Shown here: one piece after another, positions 1-6,623 of the stretch
Layout of the letters: each line of letters begins with the position of its first letter
How positions within the stretch are numbered: the first letter of the stretch is position 1
DNA from: JBGPTK01 sp041497605
GTDB lineage: Bacteria; Acidobacteriota; Terriglobia; Acidiferrales; UBA7541
DNA: 26,479 nucleotides
Assembly (NCBI GenBank): GCA_041497605.1
Contig: JBGQGW010000021.1
Location: forward strand, 1-26,479
Direction of reading: 5' to 3'
Notes under the pieces: model-generated
What the model saw: only the letters and a program-made list of their open reading frames with translations
The model's database searches: none
What the model was told of the DNA's origin: nothing
Made by a program: the position numbers and the translations under genes

Positions 1-714
1 ATTCATGAAGTAGAACCAGAAGAAGCGCGGCGTGGTAAGGCCTGCGATCAAGTGCCAGGGCAGCGCGACAGCCAGAAAAATCAAAGCGCTTGAAAGAAGC
101 GGCAATTCACGCAGCCGCTTCCACTGCCCCAGTGCCAGGATAAACAAAAACAAGATACCGAGAGGAAAAACAAAGCCGATCAGGGACCGCGTCAAAGCTC
201 CCAGACCTAGCAGAGCTGCCGCACCCCAATAACCCACGCGCGGCGCGAGAGTCCCGGTCCATGCACGCAAGAACAGGTAGAACAAGGCCGTGAATTCGAG
301 CGTGTAGATGGCCTCGGGGATCATGATGCGCGTGAACAGGAAGGCGCCAGGCGCAGTGCACATCACCAACCCCGCGTAAAAGCCTGCCCGCTCGCCAAAC
401 CAGTTGCGCCCGAACACATAGATCATTATCACCAGCCCGATCATGGCCAGAGCGACAGGCAAACGCGTGGAAAAGGCACTCACGCCAAATACTTTGTAGC
501 TGGCGGCCACCAGCCAGTAATGCAGCGGGGGCTTTTCAAGGTAGCGGATTCCGTTGATGTGCAGGACGGCCCAATTGCCGGTTTGAGCCATCTCGCGCGC
601 GGCGACAGCGTGACCCGCGTCGGTGCTATCGAGCAGCGCTGGCCAGGCCGTGGTCCCCAGGTAAATGCCCGCGGACAGGACTAGCAGCACGATGATGGAG
701 GCTCTACGGCTCAT
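1..714 (-). CDS. ArnT/PMT-like membrane glycosyltransferase, 5' part only
   Basis: The reverse strand is open for 238 codons from an ATG at 714 to the window edge, so the C-terminus is missing. The N-terminus carries one hydrophobic segment, then an acidic motif (LLDSTDAGHAVAAREM, about residues 27-42) and YLEKPPLHYWL (about 59-69), followed by several hydrophobic helices. An acidic residue in the first periplasmic loop and an EKPPLYYWL-type motif are hallmarks of the GT-C fold glycosyltransferases of the ArnT/PMT (dolichyl-phosphate-mannose mannosyltransferase) family. These use polyprenyl-phosphate-linked sugars to modify lipids or proteins on the outer face of the inner membrane. The acceptor and sugar cannot be read from this fragment, and lipid A modification is only one possibility. 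No partner gene is visible on this side. Confidence 0.85.
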   Translation of the reverse strand, partial: MSRRASIIVLLVLSAGIYLGTTAWPALLDSTDAGHAVAAREMAQTGNWAVLHINGIRYLEKPPLHYWLVAASYKVFGVSAFSTRLPVALAMIGLVIMIYVFGRNWFGERAGFYAGLVMCTAPGAFLFTRIMIPEAIYTLEFTALFYLFLRAWTGTLAPRVGYWGAAALLGLGALTRSLIGFVFPLGILFLFILALGQWKRLRELPLLSSALIFLAVALPWHLIAGLTTPRFFWFYFMN

Positions 715-988
715 GTCAGAATCGTTAATTATCCCCTAAATCCTCAGAAAGCGGAAGATGCGTGGTTCCTGCCCGGCAACCAATTGGCCCCAGGTTATTC
801 GATGTGTTTCGTCAAGGTTAGGATCGCTTAGAGTGCAAGAATACTTGGACCTGTTTCAGCACTTTGACCAGATGGAGCAGAATCCACTCAGAAAACTTTA
901 GCTCGACTTCACTGGGAATCTTGCGCGAAAGTATCGTGTGCTCACACAGATTCCAGATCCCAACAAAGCTAGCGCTGGCCTGGGCAAA

Positions 989-1696
989 ATGGTTCCAAGA
1001 TACGCCGCGCTTGCTCTCTGGACCTTGCTGCCACTCCTGGGTGCGATAGGGGCACACGGCAAGACGGCAAATGCACCGCTTTCCTACCGGGAACTCGATG
1101 CCAGCTTTTTTGCTCTACGCCAGCAGTTTAACCTGGATGCCGGTCACATTCGGATACTGATGCTGCTTTCACCCACTTGAGAGGTTTGCCGCCACGGCGT
1201 GACCGTGCTGCGTGACGACGTCTTCCGTAAGATCTCCGACCCTCAAATCCGCGCCTACGTGGTCTGGGAGCCTATCCTGCGTTCCGACGGCGTCGAGGCG
1301 CTGCCCGATGCCACATCGATCATCAGCTCCGATTCACGCGCAGTACAGTATTGGGATCCCGCCGCCGAGGTTGGCAAAAGATTTTCGCGCTCGCTCGATC
1401 TGCCGTTGAAAACTCCGGCATGGGATATCTATCTGCTCTATTCCCCGGAGGCTCGTTGGGATTCTGAACCGCCGCAACCGGCGTTTTGGATGCACCAGCT
1501 CGGTTTTCCGCCGTGGTCTGACGGGGCTAAGCGATTCGGAAAACAATGGCTAGACGGCGCGAAGTTCCGTGAGGCCGTCGAAAAGCTATTACAGTCATCC
1601 CGGCCAGGTCCACATGCGGGATGGATGCCATCCTGGCCGAGCCGCTATTTGTGCCCCTCGGCAGAGGGCGAGGCGAAAGCGCTAGTGTGGTCGTGA
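989..1696 (+). CDS. Exported thioredoxin-like protein with in-frame UGA: candidate selenoprotein (TUxxC)
   Basis: Two stretches in the same frame, separated by a single UGA (1178-1180), together encode one coherent protein of 235 residues. It has an N-terminal signal peptide (hydrophobic residues about 6-20, A-N-A near 27-29), then a beta-strand-like IRILMLLSPT, the UGA as residue 64, EVC (Cys67), and further thioredoxin-like segments including YVVWEPIL, AWDIYLLY and FWMHQL. The UGA falls exactly where the first Cys of a SPTCxxC redox motif would stand, so it may be read as selenocysteine (UxxC). A hairpin 7-32 bases after the UGA fits the bacterial SECIS pattern. I chose the ATG at 989 for the signal peptide; an in-frame GTG at 938 is possible. 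Homologues with Cys at this place are familiar to me only as uncharacterised thioredoxin-like proteins. The alternative is a pseudogene with one TGC-to-TGA change. The 3' end overlaps the convergent SnoaL-like gene by 52 bases. Confidence 0.6.
1187..1212 (+). promoter_or_regulatory. SECIS-like hairpin after in-frame UGA
   Basis: The core stem CACGG (1193-1197) pairs perfectly with CCGTG (1203-1207) around the five-base loop CGTGA. With C1192 bulged, the stem extends outward through G1191-C1208, a mismatch, C1189-G1210, G1188-C1211 and a U-G wobble. The loop begins 18 bases after the UGA and its second base is G. The usual bacterial SECIS model asks for an apical loop roughly 16-37 bases downstream with a G in the first two loop positions, and this hairpin meets it. 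Hairpins of this size are common in GC-rich DNA, so this supports the selenoprotein reading without proving it. Confidence 0.45.
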
Positions 1697-2151
1697 ATGA
1701 TGCGCCAACCTTCAGGAAATTTCCTGGCAATCAGCGTGAAAACTCCGCCGGGACGATCCTTTTCGCGCTCAAGCTGCCAGCGTCCCAGAATGTAAGCCGA
1801 GTCGGAGGACAGCATCGTAATTTCCAGGTCAGAAAAAGTTAGCTTGCCCATCGCCACCTGGTCAGGATACGACTTGCGATAGCGATCCAGCACCCCCTGC
1901 CAGCCGCGAAGGATGCCGCTCGAGCCTACAAATTCTGTCTTGTCCGACTTCCAATAGCCCACCATAAAAGTCTCAATGTCGCCTCGATTCCATGCCTCCT
2001 GCTGGGACTGGAGCAATGTGCGGATCGCAGTTTGATCCCCGGATGTTGGCGACGCTCCGGCGGGCTTGCTCTCGACCACCCCACTGAGCATTAGAACTGC
2101 GAGCACCAGAGCTACGCAGAGGCTGGGAAGGGCATGTATTTTGTTCCTCAT
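1645..2151 (-). CDS. Secreted SnoaL-like / DUF4440 (NTF2-fold) protein
   Basis: The 168-residue product starts at the ATG at 2151 with a typical signal peptide (charged start MRNK, hydrophobic core at about 8-25). I preferred this to an upstream in-frame start at 2214 because it places the signal peptide at the N-terminus. The mature part has the pattern of the SnoaL/DUF4440 branch of the NTF2-like fold: an N-terminal helix with QQEAWNRGDIETFM, then GSSGILRGWQGVLDRY, and strands ending in GWRIIHDHTSAF. Such proteins have a cone-shaped pocket and range from small-molecule enzymes to binding proteins, so the ligand cannot be predicted. It converges with the candidate selenoprotein, overlapping it by 52 bases at the 3' ends. 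Confidence 0.85.
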   Translation of the reverse strand: MRNKIHALPSLCVALVLAVLMLSGVVESKPAGASPTSGDQTAIRTLLQSQQEAWNRGDIETFMVGYWKSDKTEFVGSSGILRGWQGVLDRYRKSYPDQVAMGKLTFSDLEITMLSSDSAYILGRWQLEREKDRPGGVFTLIARKFPEGWRIIHDHTSAFASPSAEGHK

Positions 2152-2305
2152 ATCTTTGGCACCTTTGCTTTTCAGTGATTTACGTACGGTTACTGGCTGC
2201 GATTGCAACGGCAAATCATCTCTTGCATTCTGAGTCCGGACGTCCTAAAGGTACAGTACCATCCTCCCATTGTCCGGCGCGTGGTTCAGAGCGAAACTAG
2301 TGTGT

Positions 2306-2728
2306 GTGATAAAGCCCATGGTCCCGGCCCTCATTCTCGCGCTCTCTGCGGTGGCCATGACCCAATTTGGCCTCTATTTGTGGCGGGCTGCCATCATCTC
2401 CATAGCCGCTGAGTCTTACTCAGATGGCGGGTCCTGCAGCGGTGGCGGGGGAAAACGCTCTAACCCTTTGCATAAACATGACTTCCATTCCCTGTCGGCC
2501 ATACACGATATCTGCCCAACATTTGAGCGGCCTAACATGCATCTCCAGCTTGTCCGCGCCTATTACCGGGCGGTCCAGGTGATCGGCAATCTCTGCGAAG
2601 AGCGCATCTCCCCAATTGCCAACTGGGCGGCCGTGGAATTGGACCTTTGCACGCGGTGTGCAGCCGTCCTGGTTGATCAGCGCCGGCGCAGCACTCAAGC
2701 CTGCTTCGTTAAGGCCAGTACTTTCTAA
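2306..2728 (+). CDS. Membrane-anchored protein of unknown function, tandem paralogue 1
   Basis: I do not recognise this family. The product (140 residues from the GTG at 2306) begins with one hydrophobic helix ending in QFGLYLWRAA. It continues through a Gly/Ser-rich stretch (SDGGSCSGGGG) and then a conserved region of about 82 residues with AIHDICP, AYYRAVQ, NLCE, WAAVE, CTRCAAVLVDQR and STQACF. The C-terminal region aligns without gaps to the next gene, with about 53 of 82 residues identical by eye. The four Cys in DICP, NLCE, CTR and QACF are shared. The start is uncertain: an ATG at 2318 and a TTG at 2270 are in frame. GTG 2306 lies one codon from the position aligned with the ATG of paralogue 2. 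The likely topology is one N-terminal transmembrane anchor with a mostly helical soluble domain. Confidence 0.7.
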   Translation: MIKPMVPALILALSAVAMTQFGLYLWRAAIISIAAESYSDGGSCSGGGGKRSNPLHKHDFHSLSAIHDICPTFERPNMHLQLVRAYYRAVQVIGNLCEERISPIANWAAVELDLCTRCAAVLVDQRRRSTQACFVKASTF

Positions 2729-2850
2729 TGGCTACCTCAGAGCAACTCGCCTAACTCGTTCACTCTGCGGCAGTAATCCAATAGGACTAATCGAACAGTA
2801 CTAGTTTCTCATTGCCCGCCACGGACCCCAGAGCGATACTTGATACTGCG

Positions 2851-3249
2851 ATGGAGCATATCACTCCAATCATCGTCCTGACGCTCTCGTTAGCGGCATT
2901 GAGCCAGTTCGGCTTATACCTCTGGCGGGCGGCTCTTATATCGGTTGCCGCTACGTCCCTGACGGTTGATGAAAACTCCTCTACTCTACTGAAAAACAAG
3001 GACTTCCAGTCTCTCGCTGCAATCCACGATATTTGCCCACAATTTGGGCGCCCAGGCCTGCGTCTGCAATTCGTCCAGGCCTATTATCAAGCCGTCCAGG
3101 GGATTGCGAACCTTTGCGAAAAGCACTTGCCAGCAGTAAGGGAATGGGCAGCGGTTGAAATGAGCGTCTGTACCCGTGCAGCGGCCGTGCTCGTTGACCA
3201 GCGCATGCGAAGCACTCAAGCCTGCTTTGCCGAAGTCAGTTCATTCTAA
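2851..3249 (+). CDS. Membrane-anchored protein of unknown function, tandem paralogue 2
   Basis: This is the second copy of the tandem pair: 132 residues from the ATG at 2851. The N-terminal helix (about residues 5-30, including QFGLYLWRAALISVAA) is a transmembrane anchor or uncleaved signal. The soluble part carries AIHDICP, AYYQAVQ, NLCE, WAAVE, VCTRAAAVLVDQR and STQACF, matching paralogue 1 and keeping four Cys at the same places. It lacks the Gly/Ser-rich insert of copy 1 and has a short Leu/Lys linker instead. The gap between the copies is 122 bases, and the upstream DNA of the two genes is also similar. No domain assignment is possible from sequence reading. The conserved Cys pairs could form disulfides if the domain faces the periplasm. 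Confidence 0.72.
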   Translation: MEHITPIIVLTLSLAALSQFGLYLWRAALISVAATSLTVDENSSTLLKNKDFQSLAAIHDICPQFGRPGLRLQFVQAYYQAVQGIANLCEKHLPAVREWAAVEMSVCTRAAAVLVDQRMRSTQACFAEVSSF

Positions 3250-3334
3250 TCCTCAGAAATTCCAACAGTCAGGCTCCCGCACGCAGGTGTCATTGAGCAG
3301 CAAGATCGTGTAGTTTGCGCGTCGCTATCCCTTC

Positions 3335-4333
3335 TCAGTAGGCCCAGCGCATTAGAATTCCACCGGTGGTGTATCCAGCGCCCACGGAGACGATCAGCAC
3401 CAGGTCTCCCTTGCGCAGTCGCTTCTGCTCCACCGCGTCGCGCAGACACAGGGGAATGGTGGCTGCGGTGGTGTTCCCGAAGCGATCGATATTGACCATG
3501 ACTTTGGAATCATCTACTCCCAAGCGCTCCTGCATCGCCCGGATGATCCGAAGATTAGCCTGGTGGGGAACGACTAGAGTGAGGTCTCGAGTCGAAAATC
3601 CGTTGCGCTCGAGCAGTTGAGAGGAAACTTCGCACATGCGCCGCACTGCATATTTGAAAACCTGCTGACCTTCCTGATGGACGTAATGCATTCGTTGATC
3701 CACCGTCTCGCGCGTTGCGGGATGAAGCGAGCCGCCGCCAGGCATGAATAAGGAGCAGCCGCCGGAACCGTCCACATCGTGGGAGAAATCGATGATCCCT
3801 TCTTTGTCCGATTCGGCAGGTTCCACCAGCACGGCGCCCGCTGCATCGCCGAACAGCACGCAGGTCGCGCGGTCTTTAAAATCGAGAATGGAGCTCATCA
3901 CATCGCTTCCGATCACCAGCACTTTCTTGTGCGGTCCGGAGCCGGCAAACTGCGCTCCTACTGTCAACGCATAAATGAATCCGGAACACGCGGCTGAAAG
4001 GTCGAATCCCCAGGCATGTTTTGCGCCCAAACGGTCCTGAACCAGGCATGCCGTGGCAGGGAACATCATGTCTGGCGTGACCGAGGCAACGATGATTAGG
4101 TCAATTTCTTCGGCAGAAACGTTCCGTTGAGCCAAGACCTGTTTTGCCGCTTCCGTCGCGAGATGCGAGGTTGCCGTGCCGGGATCGGCGTAATGCCGCT
4201 CGCGGATTCCAGTGCGTGTGCGAATCCACTCGTCGTTCGTCTCCACGATCTTTTCGAGATCGAAGTTGGTGACTACCCGCGGCGGCGCGAAGCAGGCTAC
4301 GCCGGTGATTTTGGCGGCAATTCGTCTCCCCAT
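3335..4333 (-). CDS. fabH: 3-oxoacyl-ACP synthase III (KAS III)
   Basis: The 332-residue product has the length and layout of FabH. FabH condenses a short acyl-CoA with malonyl-ACP to start fatty-acid synthesis in the cytoplasm. The catalytic triad is visible: Cys116 in DLSAACSGF, His257 in VVPHQANLRII and Asn287 in RFGNTTAATIP. NDEWIRTRTGIRERH near the N-terminus is the usual CoA-binding/start signature. The start is the ATG at 4333, preceded by AGGAG at a good distance; in-frame codons upstream to 4435 lack the family's N-terminus. The C-terminal VSVGAGYTTGGILMRW replaces the more usual FGAGFTWGA. No other fab gene is adjacent, so it is probably transcribed alone. Confidence 0.95.
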   Translation of the reverse strand: MGRRIAAKITGVACFAPPRVVTNFDLEKIVETNDEWIRTRTGIRERHYADPGTATSHLATEAAKQVLAQRNVSAEEIDLIIVASVTPDMMFPATACLVQDRLGAKHAWGFDLSAACSGFIYALTVGAQFAGSGPHKKVLVIGSDVMSSILDFKDRATCVLFGDAAGAVLVEPAESDKEGIIDFSHDVDGSGGCSLFMPGGGSLHPATRETVDQRMHYVHQEGQQVFKYAVRRMCEVSSQLLERNGFSTRDLTLVVPHQANLRIIRAMQERLGVDDSKVMVNIDRFGNTTAATIPLCLRDAVEQKRLRKGDLVLIVSVGAGYTTGGILMRWAY

Positions 4334-4624
4334 TTCATCTCCTGACTGGCGAACGGCGCGATTGTACGCAATTGCGAGCAGACGTGACAAGCGAAACAGC
4401 CGCGCTGTTCCATCCAACTCCATCGGGAAAAACAATTTATGATGGTATTTGCGTTGCTTATGTCCGGGTCAGGCTCTCGTTCTGCCGGTCAAGCTGCAGC
4501 ACCAGTCTCCCGGAACCACAGAACGAGTTCTCTGGACAGATCCCGATCGCTTGTGCCAAGATTTGCCTAGAAGCGTCTTTCAAACACAATCCGCACCCGC
4601 CGCGGTCGCGAAGGAGCAGAGCCA

Positions 4625-6034
4625 ATGTATTTCGACCAATTTTATCTCGCCTGCTTGGCGCACGCCTCGTACATGATCGGTTCCGAAGGAATCGCGGCTG
4701 TGGTTGACCCGCAACGCGACGTGGAGATCTACATTGAAGAAGCCAGGAAACAGGGCCTCCGGATCGCGCACGTCATCGAGACGCATCTGCACGCTGACTT
4801 CGTCTCCGGCCACCGCGAACTCGCGGCGCGCACCGGCGCCACGATTCACGTGGGCGAAAAAGCCGGCGCGCTCTATCCGCACCACGACGTGAAAGACGGC
4901 GACGAGGTTCGCTTCGGACGAGTCGTTCTGCGTTTTCTCGAGACTCCCGGCCACACGCTCGAAAGTATCTGTATCCTGATAACGGATCTGGATCGTTCGG
5001 CCGAGCCTTACGCCGTCCTGACCGGCGACACTCTTTTCATCGGTGACGTGGGCCGCCCCGATCTTTCGCCGGACCAAACTCCTCAGCAGCTTGCGGCCTT
5101 GCTCTATGCCAGCCTGCATGAAAAGCTGCTTCGCCTGCCTGATTCTGTCGAGGTTCACCCGGCGCACGGCGCCGGCTCGCTCTGCGGCCGCAACATCAGC
5201 CAGGAACGCTCCTCCACCATCGGGAAAGAACGCAAGACGAATTACGCCCTGAAACCCATGAGCCGCGATGAATTCGTCCACCTGCTGACATCGGAACTTC
5301 CGCCGCGCCCCGAATATTTCCTGCGCGATGCCGAGATCAATCGTGGCGGGGCCGTTCCGATCGATAACCTGGCTCCCCTGAAGGCACTCACGCCCCAAGA
5401 GGTTCTGCAAAGCCAGGCCGGCGGCGCGGCCGTGCTCGATACTTGTCCGGCCACGCTATTCGGCGCAGCGCACATTCCCGGCGCCATTCACATTGCGCTC
5501 ACCGGGCAATTCGCATCGTGGGCCGGCATCGTGATTGGGCTCGACCAACCCATCGTGATCGTTGCTGAAGATCCGCAACAGGCGGAAGCGTCACGCATCC
5601 GCCTCTCACGCGTGGGAATCGAGAAAGTCGCGGGTTATCTGGATGGCGGCATGCTGGCGTGGGATCGCGCTGGATTGCCGAATGAGCAAGTGCCGCAGAT
5701 TTCCGTCCTCGATCTTTATCAGCAGATTTCGCAACATCCTGATTCGCTCCAAATTCTGGATGTGCGTAAAAAGCCGGAGTGGGAAAGCGGAAACATCGAG
5801 GGCGCCCGGCTGAAACCACTCGATCGCCTGCGAACGATGCTGGCCGATCTCGATCCGCACAAGCCCACTGCGGTCCACTGCAAAAGCGGTTATCGCAGCT
5901 CCATAGCGACCAGCCTGCTCCAGCGCGCCGGGTTCACCAGCGTGATGAATGTGACGGGTGGATTCGATGCTTGGCGGGCCCAAAATCTCCCCATCGTCGA
6001 CCCCGCCCAGCCAGCCCATACGGCCGCCGGCTAA
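4625..6034 (+). CDS. Persulfide dioxygenase-rhodanese fusion (CstB-like)
   Basis: The 469-residue protein has three modules. Residues 1-210 form a metallo-beta-lactamase fold of the ETHE1 persulfide dioxygenase type. It has THLHADFVSGH (His54, His56, Asp58, His63), ETPGH (His110), TGDTLF (Asp135) and HPAHG (His181); His54, His110 and Asp135 fit the family's mononuclear iron triad. Residues about 255-355 are a rhodanese domain with no Cys at the active-site loop. Residues about 360-455 are a second rhodanese with an intact HCKSGYRS loop (Cys419). This dioxygenase/inactive-rhodanese/active-rhodanese order is that of CstB, which oxidises glutathione or CoA persulfides to thiosulfate or sulfite. 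The start is supported by AAGGAG eight bases upstream of the ATG. It is convergent with the OsmC gene. Confidence 0.92.
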   Translation: MYFDQFYLACLAHASYMIGSEGIAAVVDPQRDVEIYIEEARKQGLRIAHVIETHLHADFVSGHRELAARTGATIHVGEKAGALYPHHDVKDGDEVRFGRVVLRFLETPGHTLESICILITDLDRSAEPYAVLTGDTLFIGDVGRPDLSPDQTPQQLAALLYASLHEKLLRLPDSVEVHPAHGAGSLCGRNISQERSSTIGKERKTNYALKPMSRDEFVHLLTSELPPRPEYFLRDAEINRGGAVPIDNLAPLKALTPQEVLQSQAGGAAVLDTCPATLFGAAHIPGAIHIALTGQFASWAGIVIGLDQPIVIVAEDPQQAEASRIRLSRVGIEKVAGYLDGGMLAWDRAGLPNEQVPQISVLDLYQQISQHPDSLQILDVRKKPEWESGNIEGARLKPLDRLRTMLADLDPHKPTAVHCKSGYRSSIATSLLQRAGFTSVMNVTGGFDAWRAQNLPIVDPAQPAHTAAG

Positions 6035-6118
6035 TCAGAGGCGGGAAGAAGGAGTTTCCGCGCCGGAAGCCGCGATTTCTTTGGGGGCAGTTCTCATTCG
6101 ATTCACGGCAAAATCGCC

Positions 6119-6532
6119 CTAAATTTCCGGCGGCAGGATTTCGTATCGATACGAAATCTCCGCGGTCTTCCGCAACATCGCCGCCACGGAGCAATATTTC
6201 TCCTCGCTCAATTCAATCGTGTGGCGCACCGCGGCGTCATCCAGCTTTCCGCGCAGCCGGTAAACCATCTCGATTTTCGTCCAGACCTGCGGCGGATTCG
6301 GAGCCCGTTCACCACTCACTTCCACTTCAAGCGCTTCGAGCTTCTGCCGCTTCTTCGCCAGGATGATGACCACGTCTGTAGCGGTGCAGGCCCCCAGCGC
6401 CGCCAGCAGCATCTCCATTGGTCCAGGCGCCACATTGTGTCCCCGGTCGGAATCCAGCGCCACGGCGTGACCGGAAGGCATGGCCGCCCGGAACTCCTCG
6501 CCTCCCACCCACTCCACAGTTGCTGTTTGCAT
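6119..6532 (-). CDS. OsmC-family peroxiredoxin-like protein
   Basis: The 137-residue product fits the OsmC/Ohr fold. The two conserved Cys are present: Cys49 in ALGACTATDV and Cys114 in EKYCSVAAML, the resolving/peroxidatic pair of the family. PGPMEMLLAALGAC is the usual central helix. I started it at the ATG at 6532, preceded by a purine-rich GGGGGTGG; the frame stays open further upstream but the family's N-terminus begins here. OsmC proteins reduce organic hydroperoxides using thiol or lipoyl donors, and some relatives sit with sulfide/persulfide genes, which matches the convergent persulfide dioxygenase 84 bases away. General OsmC and YhfA-like subfamilies are not separable here. Confidence 0.93.
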   Translation of the reverse strand: MQTATVEWVGGEEFRAAMPSGHAVALDSDRGHNVAPGPMEMLLAALGACTATDVVIILAKKRQKLEALEVEVSGERAPNPPQVWTKIEMVYRLRGKLDDAAVRHTIELSEEKYCSVAAMLRKTAEISYRYEILPPEI

Positions 6533-6623
6533 TGCCACCCCCGCGCAGAAGGGTAGCCTTTCGGAAGAAAAAATCAAAGCCGCACGAAGTGGATTCGATG
6601 GGGTGAAAGGACGAGAACGGCAG

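Noticed and set aside
715..988. Possible gene in the gap before the thioredoxin-like gene
   Set aside because: The small frames here overlap each other on opposite strands, lack ribosome sites and show no domain. I see only the likely promoter regions of the two flanking divergent genes, without clear boxes.
4334..4624. Riboswitch or sulfur-responsive operator before the persulfide dioxygenase gene
   Set aside because: No recognisable riboswitch core or CsoR/BigR-type palindrome was found; only a good ribosome site.
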